Positions 26,150-33,598 of a stretch of DNA of 64,000 nt are shown here, piece after piece. The stretch covers positions 2,579,001 to 2,643,000 of the forward strand of contig NZ_CP069127.1 of the NCBI RefSeq assembly GCF_016811915.1. The letters run 5' to 3'. A model generated the notes under the pieces. That model was not told where the DNA came from. It searched no databases and was given only the letters and a program-made list of their open reading frames with translations. Each line of letters opens with the position of its first letter. The first letter of the stretch is position 1. Made by a program: the position numbers and the translations under genes. The DNA is from Brevibacillus choshinensis (GTDB lineage: Bacteria > Bacillota > Bacilli > Brevibacillales > Brevibacillaceae).

Positions 26150-26776
26150 ATGGACCAGATCCGGAACATTTATTGTGTGGGACGAAATTACAAGCTGCAC
26201 GCAGAGGAATTGGGCAATGATGTGCCGACAAAGCCCATGATTTTTAGCAAGCCGACGCATGCTTTGATTGAAGCGGCAGGAGGGGAAATCGAGCTTCCAG
26301 GAAGTCGGGGAGAGCTGCACTATGAAACCGAGCTGGTCATTCATATTGCCCGTCCTTACGAGCCTAGGGCAGCATTGGAGCAAATCGTGGACAAAATTGC
26401 GCTTGGGATCGATTTTACCCTGCGTGACGTGCAAAGTGAGCTGAAAAAGAAAGGCCATCCCTGGCTGCTGGCAAAGGGGTTTAAAAATTCAGCGATATTG
26501 ACCTCGTTTCACGCTTTTCCAGGACTGGAAGCATGCTTGAAAACTGATTTTACGCTGTTGAAAAACGGCGAGCAGGCTCAGCGAGGGAATATTGGCAATG
26601 TCATTTTTGATCTGATGACGTTGATACAGTACATCTCAGAGAATTTCGGGCTGGAAAAAGGGGACGTGATCTACACCGGTACGCCAGAAGGAGTAGGTCC
26701 TGTTTCCGACGGCGATGTTCTGACCTTTTTGTGGGGACAAGAAAAATGGGGTGAATTTACGGCTCGACTTCGCTAG
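26150..26776 (+). CDS. Fumarylacetoacetate hydrolase (FAH) family protein
   Basis: A 208-residue cytosolic metal-dependent enzyme of the FAH superfamily, which cleaves C-C bonds or tautomerises/decarboxylates beta-keto acids. Metal ligands are seen in HYETELVIHI (two Glu) and GIDFTLRDVQ (Asp). The lid/active region CVGRNYKLHAEELGN and the C-terminal GDVIYTGTPEGVGPV are typical. ATG 26150 is preceded by AAAGGAGAGAG; 26114 lacks a site. Oxaloacetate tautomerase/decarboxylase or acylpyruvase activity is likely for short members like this one. Confidence 0.85.
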   Translation: MDQIRNIYCVGRNYKLHAEELGNDVPTKPMIFSKPTHALIEAAGGEIELPGSRGELHYETELVIHIARPYEPRAALEQIVDKIALGIDFTLRDVQSELKKKGHPWLLAKGFKNSAILTSFHAFPGLEACLKTDFTLLKNGEQAQRGNIGNVIFDLMTLIQYISENFGLEKGDVIYTGTPEGVGPVSDGDVLTFLWGQEKWGEFTARLR

Positions 26777-26800
26777 GAAACGCGCATTCGGACTACCATG

Positions 26801-26847
26801 AAAAAAGCCAGCTTCTGCCTGATCGTGACAGAAGTTGGCTTTTTTTC
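26801..26847. terminator. Bidirectional terminator
   Basis: AAAAAGCCAGCTTCTG and CAGAAGTTGGCTTTTT arms. It ends the FAH gene on the plus strand and could end a small minus-strand reading frame at 26899-26979. Confidence 0.8.
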
Positions 26848-26898
26848 GGCTTTTGCCTGTATGAGAAAGCGATTCCGGGACATGCTGGTACATTAGCC

Positions 26899-26979
26899 CT
26901 AAAAGGCTGCAACCGTACAGTTTTCCTCTGGATTTCCAACTAGTCCAATGATACCAAATTCGTTATTGGTAAATTTTAC
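26899..26979 (-). other. Possible 26-aa reading frame with strong ribosome site but GTA at the start position
   Basis: On the minus strand AGGAGGATAAGACC is followed at ideal distance by GTAAAATTTACC, opening a 26-codon frame (VKFTNNEFGIIGLVGNPEEN and then CTVAAF, stop at 26899). GTA is not a known start codon. It could be a GTG that has mutated, or chance. Because the frame is short and the start non-standard, I do not call it a gene. The bidirectional hairpin at 26801-26847 follows. Confidence 0.3.
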
Positions 26980-27064
26980 GGTCTTATCCTCCTGTTTCCT
27001 CCTAAGGTAATCTGTCGTTGTACCCAAACAACGGGTGCCACAACATAACAAGGAGGAAAAGAAA

Positions 27065-27973
27065 GTGACGAAACGAGATTGGGTCATGAAGTCAACAGTA
27101 GCAGTCATGCTGAGTACGTCCCTGTTAATGGGTGGTCATATTGGACAAGCACAAGCCGCGACCACGACTTATGCGCAACAAACGAAAGAGGTATCCTCTA
27201 TCGCCAAATCCTTGCTGGGAAAACCGTACAAGTACAAAGCAACTGGTCCGAGCCAATTTGGGTCGGCGGAGCTCGCTACTTATACGTATAAACAGGTTGG
27301 CGTGAAAATTGGAAGCACCATCAGCAGTTTATACAAAACCGGAACAAAAGTAACGTCTCTGAGCAAAGTGGAAGCAGGGGACCTTGTATTCTTCTCCTCA
27401 AACGGATCCGGAAGCCCTACATTCATGGGAATATACATAGGTAATGACCAATACGTCTATTCTTCTCAAGGTGAAGGCGAGGTCGTACTGAAGAAGCTCT
27501 CCGATTATAGCAAGAAGTTCCTGGGTGCTCGACGCGTATTGGAAGAGTCCTCTGACAATTCATCCAATTCTCCCGTAGCACCAGCATCTGATCTTGCGAG
27601 CAAAGTGATCAAAATCGGTGAAAAGTATATGGGTACCCCATACAAATACGGATCCAGCAAAGACACCACCAAAACTTTTGACTGCTCTTCGTTCACCCAG
27701 CGTGTCTTTAAGGAAGCGGGCATCACTTTGCCGCGAGACTCCCGCCAGCAGTCCACTGTGGGCACAACCGTCTCCAAGAAGAACCTGCAAAAAGGGGATC
27801 TGCTCTTCATGAAGGCGTCTGTCAACAGCTCGTCCGATCGCATCACCCACGTAGCCATCTACGCAGGCAATGGTAAAATCCTGCATACGTACGGCAGCCC
27901 AGGTGTTACTTACTCCAAGTTTGACGGCACCAACTGGGAAAAACGCGTCGTGAAAATCAAACGTGTCATCTAA
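27065..27973 (+). CDS. Secreted tandem NlpC/P60 protein, first domain inactive
   Basis: A 302-residue exported cell-wall protein. A signal peptide spans residues 1-31 (cut near AQA-ATT). Two NlpC/P60 domains follow (about 40-160 and 178-300). In the first, the position of the catalytic Cys reads FGSA (Gly66) and the His position reads PTFMGIY (Phe120), so it cannot be a peptidase. In the second the Cys (Cys207 in FDCSSF) and His (THVAIY) are intact. The dead domain may serve for wall or substrate binding. GTG 27065 is preceded by AAGGAGGAAAAG. It is a single-gene unit with no SH3 or LysM repeats. Confidence 0.82.
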   Translation: MTKRDWVMKSTVAVMLSTSLLMGGHIGQAQAATTTYAQQTKEVSSIAKSLLGKPYKYKATGPSQFGSAELATYTYKQVGVKIGSTISSLYKTGTKVTSLSKVEAGDLVFFSSNGSGSPTFMGIYIGNDQYVYSSQGEGEVVLKKLSDYSKKFLGARRVLEESSDNSSNSPVAPASDLASKVIKIGEKYMGTPYKYGSSKDTTKTFDCSSFTQRVFKEAGITLPRDSRQQSTVGTTVSKKNLQKGDLLFMKASVNSSSDRITHVAIYAGNGKILHTYGSPGVTYSKFDGTNWEKRVVKIKRVI

Positions 27974-28003
27974 AACGATTGAATCTTGCCAATTTGGTGT
28001 TAA

Positions 28004-28036
28004 AAAGGCTCTCTTGCTTCTGCAGGGGGGCCTTTG
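28004..28036 (+). terminator. Probable terminator of the tandem NlpC/P60 gene
   Basis: AAAGGCTCTC and GGGGGGCCTTT form a 10-bp stem with two G-T pairs. The T tract is weak. Confidence 0.5.
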
Positions 28037-28206
28037 TCCTATTGTAATGTATGACGCAGGAAACACCTGGTCGTTACAAGAAATAGGGTTGGCAAATGTT
28101 TCATAAGCGGGTAAAAATTTTTTGCGAAATCGTCTTTCAAGAGGAAAAATTGCAAAAATGTCGAACTGATAATTCTGTATATCTAAAAAAAGCGGAGGTG
28201 TGTCGT

Positions 28207-29790
28207 GTGGAATTGAACATACCAGAGATTTATAATTTTGCTGCACAGGTAGATGAGTGGGCTGCGAAAAACCCTGAGAAGCGAGCCGTCTGGGAGCTGG
28301 ATGAGAACGGAGCCGAGCAGATCCTGACGTATGAGGAGCTGCGCCGCTACTCCAATCGGATCGCAAATGGACTTTGCTCCATTGGGATCACCCAGGGAGA
28401 CAAGGTGTTGGTCCTGGTCCCTCGTGGAACGATCGCATATGGTGTATACCTAGCTCTCTTGAAGGTAGGAGCCGTGATCATGCCAGGCTCGGAGATGCTT
28501 CGTTTTAAAGATATCGAATACCGCGTCAATCATGCAAAAGCCAAGGCAGTCATCGCTTTTGATGGCATCCTGGGTGAAGTGGAGCCGACGCGTGGACAAT
28601 GTGAGTCACTCAAGCACTACGTTACCATTGGTGAAACCAAAGAAGGATGGATCAGCCTCGCGCATTTGCTGGAAGATCAAGAAGAGGAATTCGCATGCGC
28701 CAAGACGCGCTCCGATGAGCTTGCCTTCTTGTCGTACACTTCTGGCACGACTGGGGGACCAAAAGGCGTCATGCATGTACATGGATGGCCAATCGCTCAC
28801 ATGGCGGTAGCTGCGGCACAATGGCTGGATGTGAATGAAGGGGAAACGGTGTGGGCGACAGCTGGACCCGGCTGGGCGAAGTGGATTTGGAGCCCCTTTG
28901 TCTCTACGCTCGGAATGGGAGCGACCGCATTTGTCTACAAAGGGAGATTCGGAGCCGAAACTTATTTGAATATTTTGCAAAAGTATCCGATTTCGGTTTT
29001 GTGCGCGACTCCGACCGAATACAGACTGATGGCGAAAGTATCCGATTTGGAGCAATACAAGCTGCAGGCTCTTCGTTCAGCATGTTCAGCAGGCGAACCG
29101 CTCAATCGGGAGGTCATCGATACGTTTCGCCGCGTGTTCAATCTGACGGTGAGAGACGGCTACGGTCAGACGGAAAGCACGCTCCTTGTGGGTACTTTCG
29201 TGGGCATGGAGCCTAAGCCCGGATCGATGGGCCGGCCATCCCCTGTCGTGCGCATTGCCATCATCGATGAAGAAGGCACGGAGCTGCCGACAGGAAAAGT
29301 CGGGGACATCGCTATCGACCGCAACATGGTAGCCCTCTTCAAAGGGTATCTGGACGATCCGGAGCGCACAGCAAAAGCATACCGAGGCGATTGGTTCGTG
29401 ACAGGAGATCAAGGGCGCATGGATGAAGACGGTTACATCTGGTTTGAAGGTCGCTCGGATGACATCATTATTTCGGGCGGATACACGATCGGCCCATTCG
29501 AGGTAGAGGATGCACTGGTGAAGCATCCTGCAGTGGCCGAGTGTGCAGCAGTGGCGAGTCCCGATCCGGAGCGCGGAAGTATCGTGAAAGCATTTGTCAT
29601 CCTGAAAAAAGGGAACACGCCTTCTGACGAACTGGTAGCAGAGCTGCAGGAGCACGTGAAAACATTGACGGCACCCTACAAATATCCGCGCAAAATCGAG
29701 TTCGTGGAGGATCTGCCGAAAACCACTTCCGGCAAAATCCGAAGAATCGAGCTGCGCCAAGCAGAAAAAGTACAGCATCCGCAATCGTAA
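28207..29790 (+). CDS. Acyl-CoA synthetase (acetate/medium-branched-chain type)
   Basis: A 527-residue AMP-forming ligase that activates a carboxylic acid to its CoA thioester. The P-loop is SYTSGTTGGPKGV (about residue 177), with motif DGYGQTESTLLVG (about 316), WFVTGDQGRMDEDGY and GRSDDIIISGGYTIGPFEVE, and the acyl-adenylate lysine in PKTTSGKIRR. It resembles the acetyl-CoA-synthetase-like group (AcsA/MbcS) rather than FadD. GTG 28207 follows GGAGGTG; the open frame upstream to 28096 has no such site. It is a single-gene unit not linked to the later catabolic operon. Confidence 0.84.
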   Translation: MELNIPEIYNFAAQVDEWAAKNPEKRAVWELDENGAEQILTYEELRRYSNRIANGLCSIGITQGDKVLVLVPRGTIAYGVYLALLKVGAVIMPGSEMLRFKDIEYRVNHAKAKAVIAFDGILGEVEPTRGQCESLKHYVTIGETKEGWISLAHLLEDQEEEFACAKTRSDELAFLSYTSGTTGGPKGVMHVHGWPIAHMAVAAAQWLDVNEGETVWATAGPGWAKWIWSPFVSTLGMGATAFVYKGRFGAETYLNILQKYPISVLCATPTEYRLMAKVSDLEQYKLQALRSACSAGEPLNREVIDTFRRVFNLTVRDGYGQTESTLLVGTFVGMEPKPGSMGRPSPVVRIAIIDEEGTELPTGKVGDIAIDRNMVALFKGYLDDPERTAKAYRGDWFVTGDQGRMDEDGYIWFEGRSDDIIISGGYTIGPFEVEDALVKHPAVAECAAVASPDPERGSIVKAFVILKKGNTPSDELVAELQEHVKTLTAPYKYPRKIEFVEDLPKTTSGKIRRIELRQAEKVQHPQS

Positions 29791-29808
29791 TGGGACGTCT
29801 TACGGAAA

Positions 29809-29825
29809 TGTAAGGTTCCTGTAAG
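29809..29825 (+). promoter_or_regulatory. WalR/PhoP-like direct repeat box
   Basis: TGTAAG-GTTCC-TGTAAG (29809-29825), two direct repeats with an 11-bp period, differing from the WalR consensus TGTWAH-N5-TGTWAH only in the last base of each half. It lies about 45-60 bp upstream of the likely transcription start of the glycosyltransferase gene (-10 TACAAT at 29858-29863). Confidence 0.5.
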
Positions 29826-29895
29826 TGGATTCGATGGGAGTCGCATCGATCTTCCCCTACAATGAGTGTCAGAAGCAAGGTAGGGGGAGTGCATC

Positions 29896-30687
29896 ATGAA
29901 TCACGTTACAGCGTCGGCTGCACATAAAGCCGAACCTCTCATTGAAATCAAGTCTTCCGATATAGAAAAAACTACAAAGCGAACTTGGAAAAGACAATTT
30001 CTGGCCGTAGTCGTGCTGCTCTTGGTAGCGATTCTGTCGGTGCCCGCAATGGCTGCCTGGGCCGGGAACCTATGGATTGATCAAAGCAAGCTGGACCATG
30101 TCGAGCAGCTGGCGACTGGCGCATACGTCAAGCTCGATGATATGCCGGACTATGTTTGGAAATCCTTTGTTTCCATCGAGGATCACCGATTCTGGAAGCA
30201 TCACGGAGTTGATTTTTTCGCTTTTGGACGGGCCGTTTGGACAGATATTCAGGCAGGCTCCTACGCGCAAGGGGCGAGCACCATTTCCATGCAGCTTGCG
30301 CGTAACCTGTTTTTGACGCAAGACAAGACGGTGCTGCGCAAAGCCAAGGAAATCGCGATCGCTTATCAGCTTGAGCAGCGCTACAGTAAAAAGGAACTGC
30401 TGGAAATGTACCTGAATGTCATCTATTTCGGACATGGACGTTACGGAATTGGCGCAGCAGCCCCTTTGTATTTTGGCAAAACCAGCTCAAACCTGACGTT
30501 GGGAGAAGCAGCGATCCTCGCTTCCCTTCCGAAAGCACCAGAGACGTACTCGCCGCTGAATCACCTGCAAAAGGCCAAGCAGCGTCAAGCTGTGGTGCTC
30601 GCGCGAATGGTCGAGCTGGGCGTCATTACAAAAACGCAAAAGCTGCAGGCACAAATGGAGACAGCCCCCATTGCGCCGGCATCCTGA
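29896..30687 (+). CDS. Monofunctional peptidoglycan glycosyltransferase (GT51)
   Basis: A 263-residue membrane-anchored enzyme that polymerises lipid II into glycan strands. One N-terminal transmembrane helix (about residues 34-56) is followed by a GT51 domain with the catalytic Glu95 in SIEDHRFWKHHG, then QGASTISMQLARN, the second catalytic Glu in KKELLEMYLN and GHGRYGIGAAAPLYF. No transpeptidase domain follows, so it is not a class A penicillin-binding protein. AGGGGGAGTG precedes the ATG. Expression may respond to a WalRK/PhoPR-type system through the box at 29809. Confidence 0.87.
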   Translation: MNHVTASAAHKAEPLIEIKSSDIEKTTKRTWKRQFLAVVVLLLVAILSVPAMAAWAGNLWIDQSKLDHVEQLATGAYVKLDDMPDYVWKSFVSIEDHRFWKHHGVDFFAFGRAVWTDIQAGSYAQGASTISMQLARNLFLTQDKTVLRKAKEIAIAYQLEQRYSKKELLEMYLNVIYFGHGRYGIGAAAPLYFGKTSSNLTLGEAAILASLPKAPETYSPLNHLQKAKQRQAVVLARMVELGVITKTQKLQAQMETAPIAPAS

Positions 30688-30692
30688 TTCAT

Positions 30693-30728
30693 AAAAAACT
30701 TCTCTGTCGCCAGGCAGGGAAGTTTTCT
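30693..30728 (+). terminator. Terminator of the GT51 gene
   Basis: AAAACTTC-T-CTG and CAG-G-GAAGTTTT arms, followed by CTTT. Confidence 0.7.
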
Positions 30729-30783
30729 TTGTTCGCGAAAAAAGGTAGTCGGGCGTATTTAGATCCCGCCGACATTCTCCAAA

Positions 30784-31566
30784 GTGCTCCTCGCGAGCAA
30801 GCAGTGGGAAAAAGAAGGGATGGATCCTGCCTCCATCCTCGCCTTCTATCCGATCACTGTGGATATGCGTTATGTTAATACACCTGTGGACGTCATACCT
30901 TTTGGGAGTACAGGGATGGATGGCATCCACTATGGTTTTTTGACCGATTTTGGTTCCATCCCCGATCTGGAACACGCACCTGTTGTCTGCGTTAGCCCCA
31001 TGGATTTTGATCAGCCCACGCAATTGATCGCACGCAATTTCCGTGATTTTTTAGCGGTGAACCGGAAAGACAGCCCTCTGTTTTACAACCACTTCAAAGA
31101 TGAACGATCCTATGAGCTCAAAAAGCAGGAATGGGCAAGGGAGCACGAATCTTTTGAAAAGGAACACCCGCCTGACCCGGAGGAGGAGCTAGCGCATCAA
31201 GCGGCAAGGGATGCACTTTATGAGGAGCTGTCTCTGCCCGACATCACCAATTCCTTCACTTATATAGAAGAAATACGAGCGGAGCGCAAGCAGCACACCG
31301 CGATCCCTACAATGGATCAGTTGGGAGTCATTGATCGAAGTCTTCCTTCCGCAGAGCAGAAAAAAGAGTCGGGATGGAGCGGGGACGCTGATCTTCTGAG
31401 GGAGTATTTACAGACTGCTTCCTACGGGGAGAAGCTCGCTGTGTTTCGGGATATGACCCTACGTTCAGATGCCTTGTTTGACCCGGGACTGCGCCAACTG
31501 CTGATCGCTGAACTTTTGGCAACCGGTTTAGCGGATGAAGCGCAGCGTCTCAGATTCCTAGACTGA
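30784..31566 (+). CDS. SMI1/KNR4(SUKH)-like protein, possibly 5'-truncated
   Basis: A 260-residue cytosolic protein. Residues about 25-80 (DVIPFGSTGMDGIHYGFLTD and the following hydrophobic strand) resemble the core of SMI1/KNR4-type proteins; the rest is charged and unrecognised. There is no convincing ribosome site before GTG 30784. The same frame continues upstream with protein-like codons (IPPTFSK) until a TAG at about 30758. The original start may therefore have been lost and the gene may be a remnant, or translation starts inefficiently at the GTG. Function unknown; SUKH proteins often act as immunity proteins, but no toxin is nearby. Confidence 0.45.
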   Translation: MLLASKQWEKEGMDPASILAFYPITVDMRYVNTPVDVIPFGSTGMDGIHYGFLTDFGSIPDLEHAPVVCVSPMDFDQPTQLIARNFRDFLAVNRKDSPLFYNHFKDERSYELKKQEWAREHESFEKEHPPDPEEELAHQAARDALYEELSLPDITNSFTYIEEIRAERKQHTAIPTMDQLGVIDRSLPSAEQKKESGWSGDADLLREYLQTASYGEKLAVFRDMTLRSDALFDPGLRQLLIAELLATGLADEAQRLRFLD

Positions 31567-31567
31567 A

Positions 31568-31591
31568 AACTACCCATTGGTATGGGTAGTT
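31568..31591. terminator. Convergent hairpin
   Basis: Perfect AACTACCCAT and ATGGGTAGTT arms with a TGGT loop, between the stop codons of two convergent genes. No long T tract. Confidence 0.55.
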
Positions 31592-31603
31592 GTTGGTGGT
31601 TCC

Positions 31604-32716
31604 TTATGTCGTACGATTGACTGCCTTGCTCAGAGCATCCTCCAAGACATGGGCATACTGCATCGTCGTTTCGATTTTGGAATGTCCCAGCTGGGCTTGA
31701 AGCTGATGCGGATCAGGATTCAGACGCAAAAACTGGGTGGCAAAGCTATGGCGCAGCTTATGTACGGACAGATCGGGAATGCCAAAGGCTTTCGCGTATT
31801 TTTTGACCAGCTTTTGCACGGAGCGCACTTCAATCCTGTGCCCATGGGGATTTGCGGGGGAAACGGCGAGAAAGACGGCGTCCTCCTGAGTGGATGGCCG
31901 GTACTTTTCACGGGTTTGCAAATAGCGTCCCAGGAATTCCTTTCCCCAGTCACTGAAAAAGGGCGCGTCTTCTTTTTTTCCTTTACGGACCATCTTCAAC
32001 TGGTTCTTTTCCAGGACAATGTCTGATAAATTTAAACTGACGATCTCCGACACCCGAAAGCCGCCTGACAGGATCATGGCAACAATGGCAGTATCACGGT
32101 CCCGGTTTTGCAAATGGTATTGCTGTTTTTTCGTCGTGTGACAGTGGGAAAGGTACCCGTTGTAGACGAAATCGACGAACTGGTAAATCTCATCATCAAT
32201 GAGGATCTTGGCCCGGATGGCGTGAGCACGGGCTAGGGGAGTCAGCTCCGTGGTTTCCACTTCGATCTTGGCCAGTACGTTTCGGGTTAAGTACGATTCG
32301 CCGTGCTCGTCTTCTGCGAGAGCAGATAAATAATGAAACAACGACTTCAGGCTGGAGATTTTTCGGCTGATCGTCCGGTCGCTGTATTCCTTTTTGGAGC
32401 TTTTGGTCGGATTGGTTAAGACTGCTGATCGTTCGTAAAGATGAGATTCCTGCAGATAGAGGATGTAGCTTTCGACGGTTTCCTTCTTTAATTCGTTTAA
32501 ATCTGACAAAGGAATTTCTCTAATATCTGCAGCGGCAGTCAGCCCCTCGGTCATCATCCAGCGAAAGAAAAAGGAGAAATCGCGCAAGTAGCCCAGCAGC
32601 GTAGACGGCGAATTTTTTTTGGCCTTTTTATGCTCGATGAACTTTTCTACGTACCATGGATAGGCACTGATGGATTGCAAAAGCTGCAAGGCGTCGCGCT
32701 GCTTGGTCACGGACAT
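31604..32716 (-). CDS. xerS: Tyrosine recombinase XerS
   Basis: A 370-residue site-specific recombinase. The N-terminal core-binding domain (about residues 12-125) includes YPWYVEKFIEHKKAKKNSP, and the C-terminal catalytic domain carries Arg in SGGFRVSE, HKLRHSF (His-x-x-Arg) and LGHSKIETTMQYAH with the nucleophile Tyr. The length and N-terminal insertion match XerS, which resolves chromosome dimers alone in streptococci. ATG 32716 is chosen over the start at 32773 because the family begins near MSVTKQRDALQLL and GGTGGTG lies upstream. No phage or element boundaries are seen nearby. Confidence 0.8.
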   Translation of the reverse strand: MSVTKQRDALQLLQSISAYPWYVEKFIEHKKAKKNSPSTLLGYLRDFSFFFRWMMTEGLTAAADIREIPLSDLNELKKETVESYILYLQESHLYERSAVLTNPTKSSKKEYSDRTISRKISSLKSLFHYLSALAEDEHGESYLTRNVLAKIEVETTELTPLARAHAIRAKILIDDEIYQFVDFVYNGYLSHCHTTKKQQYHLQNRDRDTAIVAMILSGGFRVSEIVSLNLSDIVLEKNQLKMVRKGKKEDAPFFSDWGKEFLGRYLQTREKYRPSTQEDAVFLAVSPANPHGHRIEVRSVQKLVKKYAKAFGIPDLSVHKLRHSFATQFLRLNPDPHQLQAQLGHSKIETTMQYAHVLEDALSKAVNRTT

Positions 32717-32801
32717 GCTAGCACCACCAATCGAAATGAAATGGTATACGAACATATATTCTAGCAGAAACAAATCCTTCTGGGAATTAGAAATTGCACT
32801 A

Positions 32802-32830
32802 TAGACAAAGGTACCGAGTCAAGGTATAGT
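32802..32830 (+). promoter_or_regulatory. Promoter of the ferredoxin gene
   Basis: -35 TAGACA (32802-32807), 17-bp spacer, -10 TATAGT (32825-32830). The expected start is near 32837, just before the Zur box. Confidence 0.65.
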
Positions 32831-32844
32831 GAAAGTGTACATAT

Positions 32845-32865
32845 AAATCGTAATCATTACGTTTT
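32845..32865 (+). promoter_or_regulatory. Zur box
   Basis: A 21-bp site with the perfect core CGTAATCATTACG and AAAT/TTTT flanks. It matches the Bacillus Zur consensus (AAATCG-TAAT-N-ATTA-CGATTT) at 20 of 21 positions. It covers about +9 to +29 of the predicted transcript, where bound Zur would block transcription when zinc is plentiful. Confidence 0.72.
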
Positions 32866-32888
32866 GTCAAAAGAGGAGGAAGAATTTC

Positions 32889-33266
32889 ATGGCAACTTGG
32901 GATATGACCCAGACCAAACATCATGTGCTGCTGTGCAACGGGGGGAGCTGCAATCGCAATGGCGGCGAAGAGGTGACGCTGGCAATCCGCGAAGCCATTA
33001 CGGAAGCCGGATTGGACGATCGGGTCCATACGACGAGGACGCGGTGTAACGGCCGCTGTGAAGACGCATGCGTGATGATCGTCTATCCAGAAGGAATCTG
33101 GTATCAGAATGTGACACCCGAGGATGCTCCGAGCTTGGTGGAGCAGCATTTTGTCAAAGGAGAGCCTGTTGCTTCGCTGATCTCCCACAGGTATGGCCAA
33201 GAAAGCTTCATCCGTGAAGAAAAAGCCATTCCCGGGATATTGAAATCCGAAAAAGCCAAGAAGTAA
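32889..33266 (+). CDS. Thioredoxin-like [2Fe-2S] ferredoxin family protein, probably Zur-controlled
   Basis: A 125-residue cytosolic protein with the Cys pattern of thioredoxin-like [2Fe-2S] ferredoxins: Cys16 and Cys21 (LLCNGGSCNRNGG), then Cys53, Cys57 and Cys61 (RCNGRCEDACVMIVYPEG). The YPEGIWYQNVTPEDAPSLVE end is typical of this fold, which carries electrons or senses metals. AGAGGAGGAAG precedes ATG 32889. A promoter and a near-perfect Zur box lie directly upstream, so it should be made when zinc is scarce. The cysteines might bind zinc instead of, or as well as, an iron-sulfur cluster. A terminator follows. Confidence 0.8.
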   Translation: MATWDMTQTKHHVLLCNGGSCNRNGGEEVTLAIREAITEAGLDDRVHTTRTRCNGRCEDACVMIVYPEGIWYQNVTPEDAPSLVEQHFVKGEPVASLISHRYGQESFIREEKAIPGILKSEKAKK

Positions 33267-33272
33267 GCCTGC

Positions 33273-33311
33273 GCCGCACTTTAGCTGAACAGCTGGAGGG
33301 TGGTTTTTTTT
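33273..33311 (+). terminator. Terminator of the ferredoxin gene
   Basis: CCGC-CT-TT-AGCTG and CAGCT-GG-AG-GTGG arms (with G-T pairs) followed by eight T. Confidence 0.65.
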
Positions 33312-33598
33312 ATGGGAAAACCGGATGATTTGCCTCCTGCTTTCATGGCTAAGACGGTGAGATAAGGAGAAATTATGATGAATGAGTCTTGACGAGCAGT
33401 GTAAGCGTTATCTTTTATGTCTTTGTCATATGGACACATAGAGAAAAAAGTGGTAACCTAGATACAAATAACGTTGATATCAAGCGATTTTATTTCTAAT
33501 AATATGTCCGCATGGAACGTACACTTGTTTTTGTGGAAATTACTTTCCATAGTGCGCAGGTGTTCAGGACCCACGGCGAAATGATGGAGGGATTTGTT
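33312..33598 (+). other. Upstream region of kbl-tdh: cre-like site and promoter, no gene
   Basis: About 290 bp without a gene beyond the terminator. It holds a cre-like site (33400-33413), a TTGACG at 33389-33394, and a likely promoter with -35 TTGATA (33474-33479), 17-bp spacer and -10 TAATAA (33497-33502). The roughly 90-base leader shows no riboswitch I recognise. Confidence 0.55.
33400..33413 (+). promoter_or_regulatory. cre-like site (CcpA)
   Basis: TGTAAGCGTTATCT fits TGWAANCGNTNWCA at all but the last position. It lies about 200 bp upstream of kbl. Confidence 0.4.

Noticed and set aside
26848..27064. c-di-AMP riboswitch upstream of the tandem NlpC/P60 gene
   Set aside because: Such switches often precede wall hydrolases, but the conserved ydaO elements were not found.
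30784..32716. Prophage or integrative element around XerS
   Set aside because: No attachment repeats, phage genes or tRNA target; the flanking genes look chromosomal.
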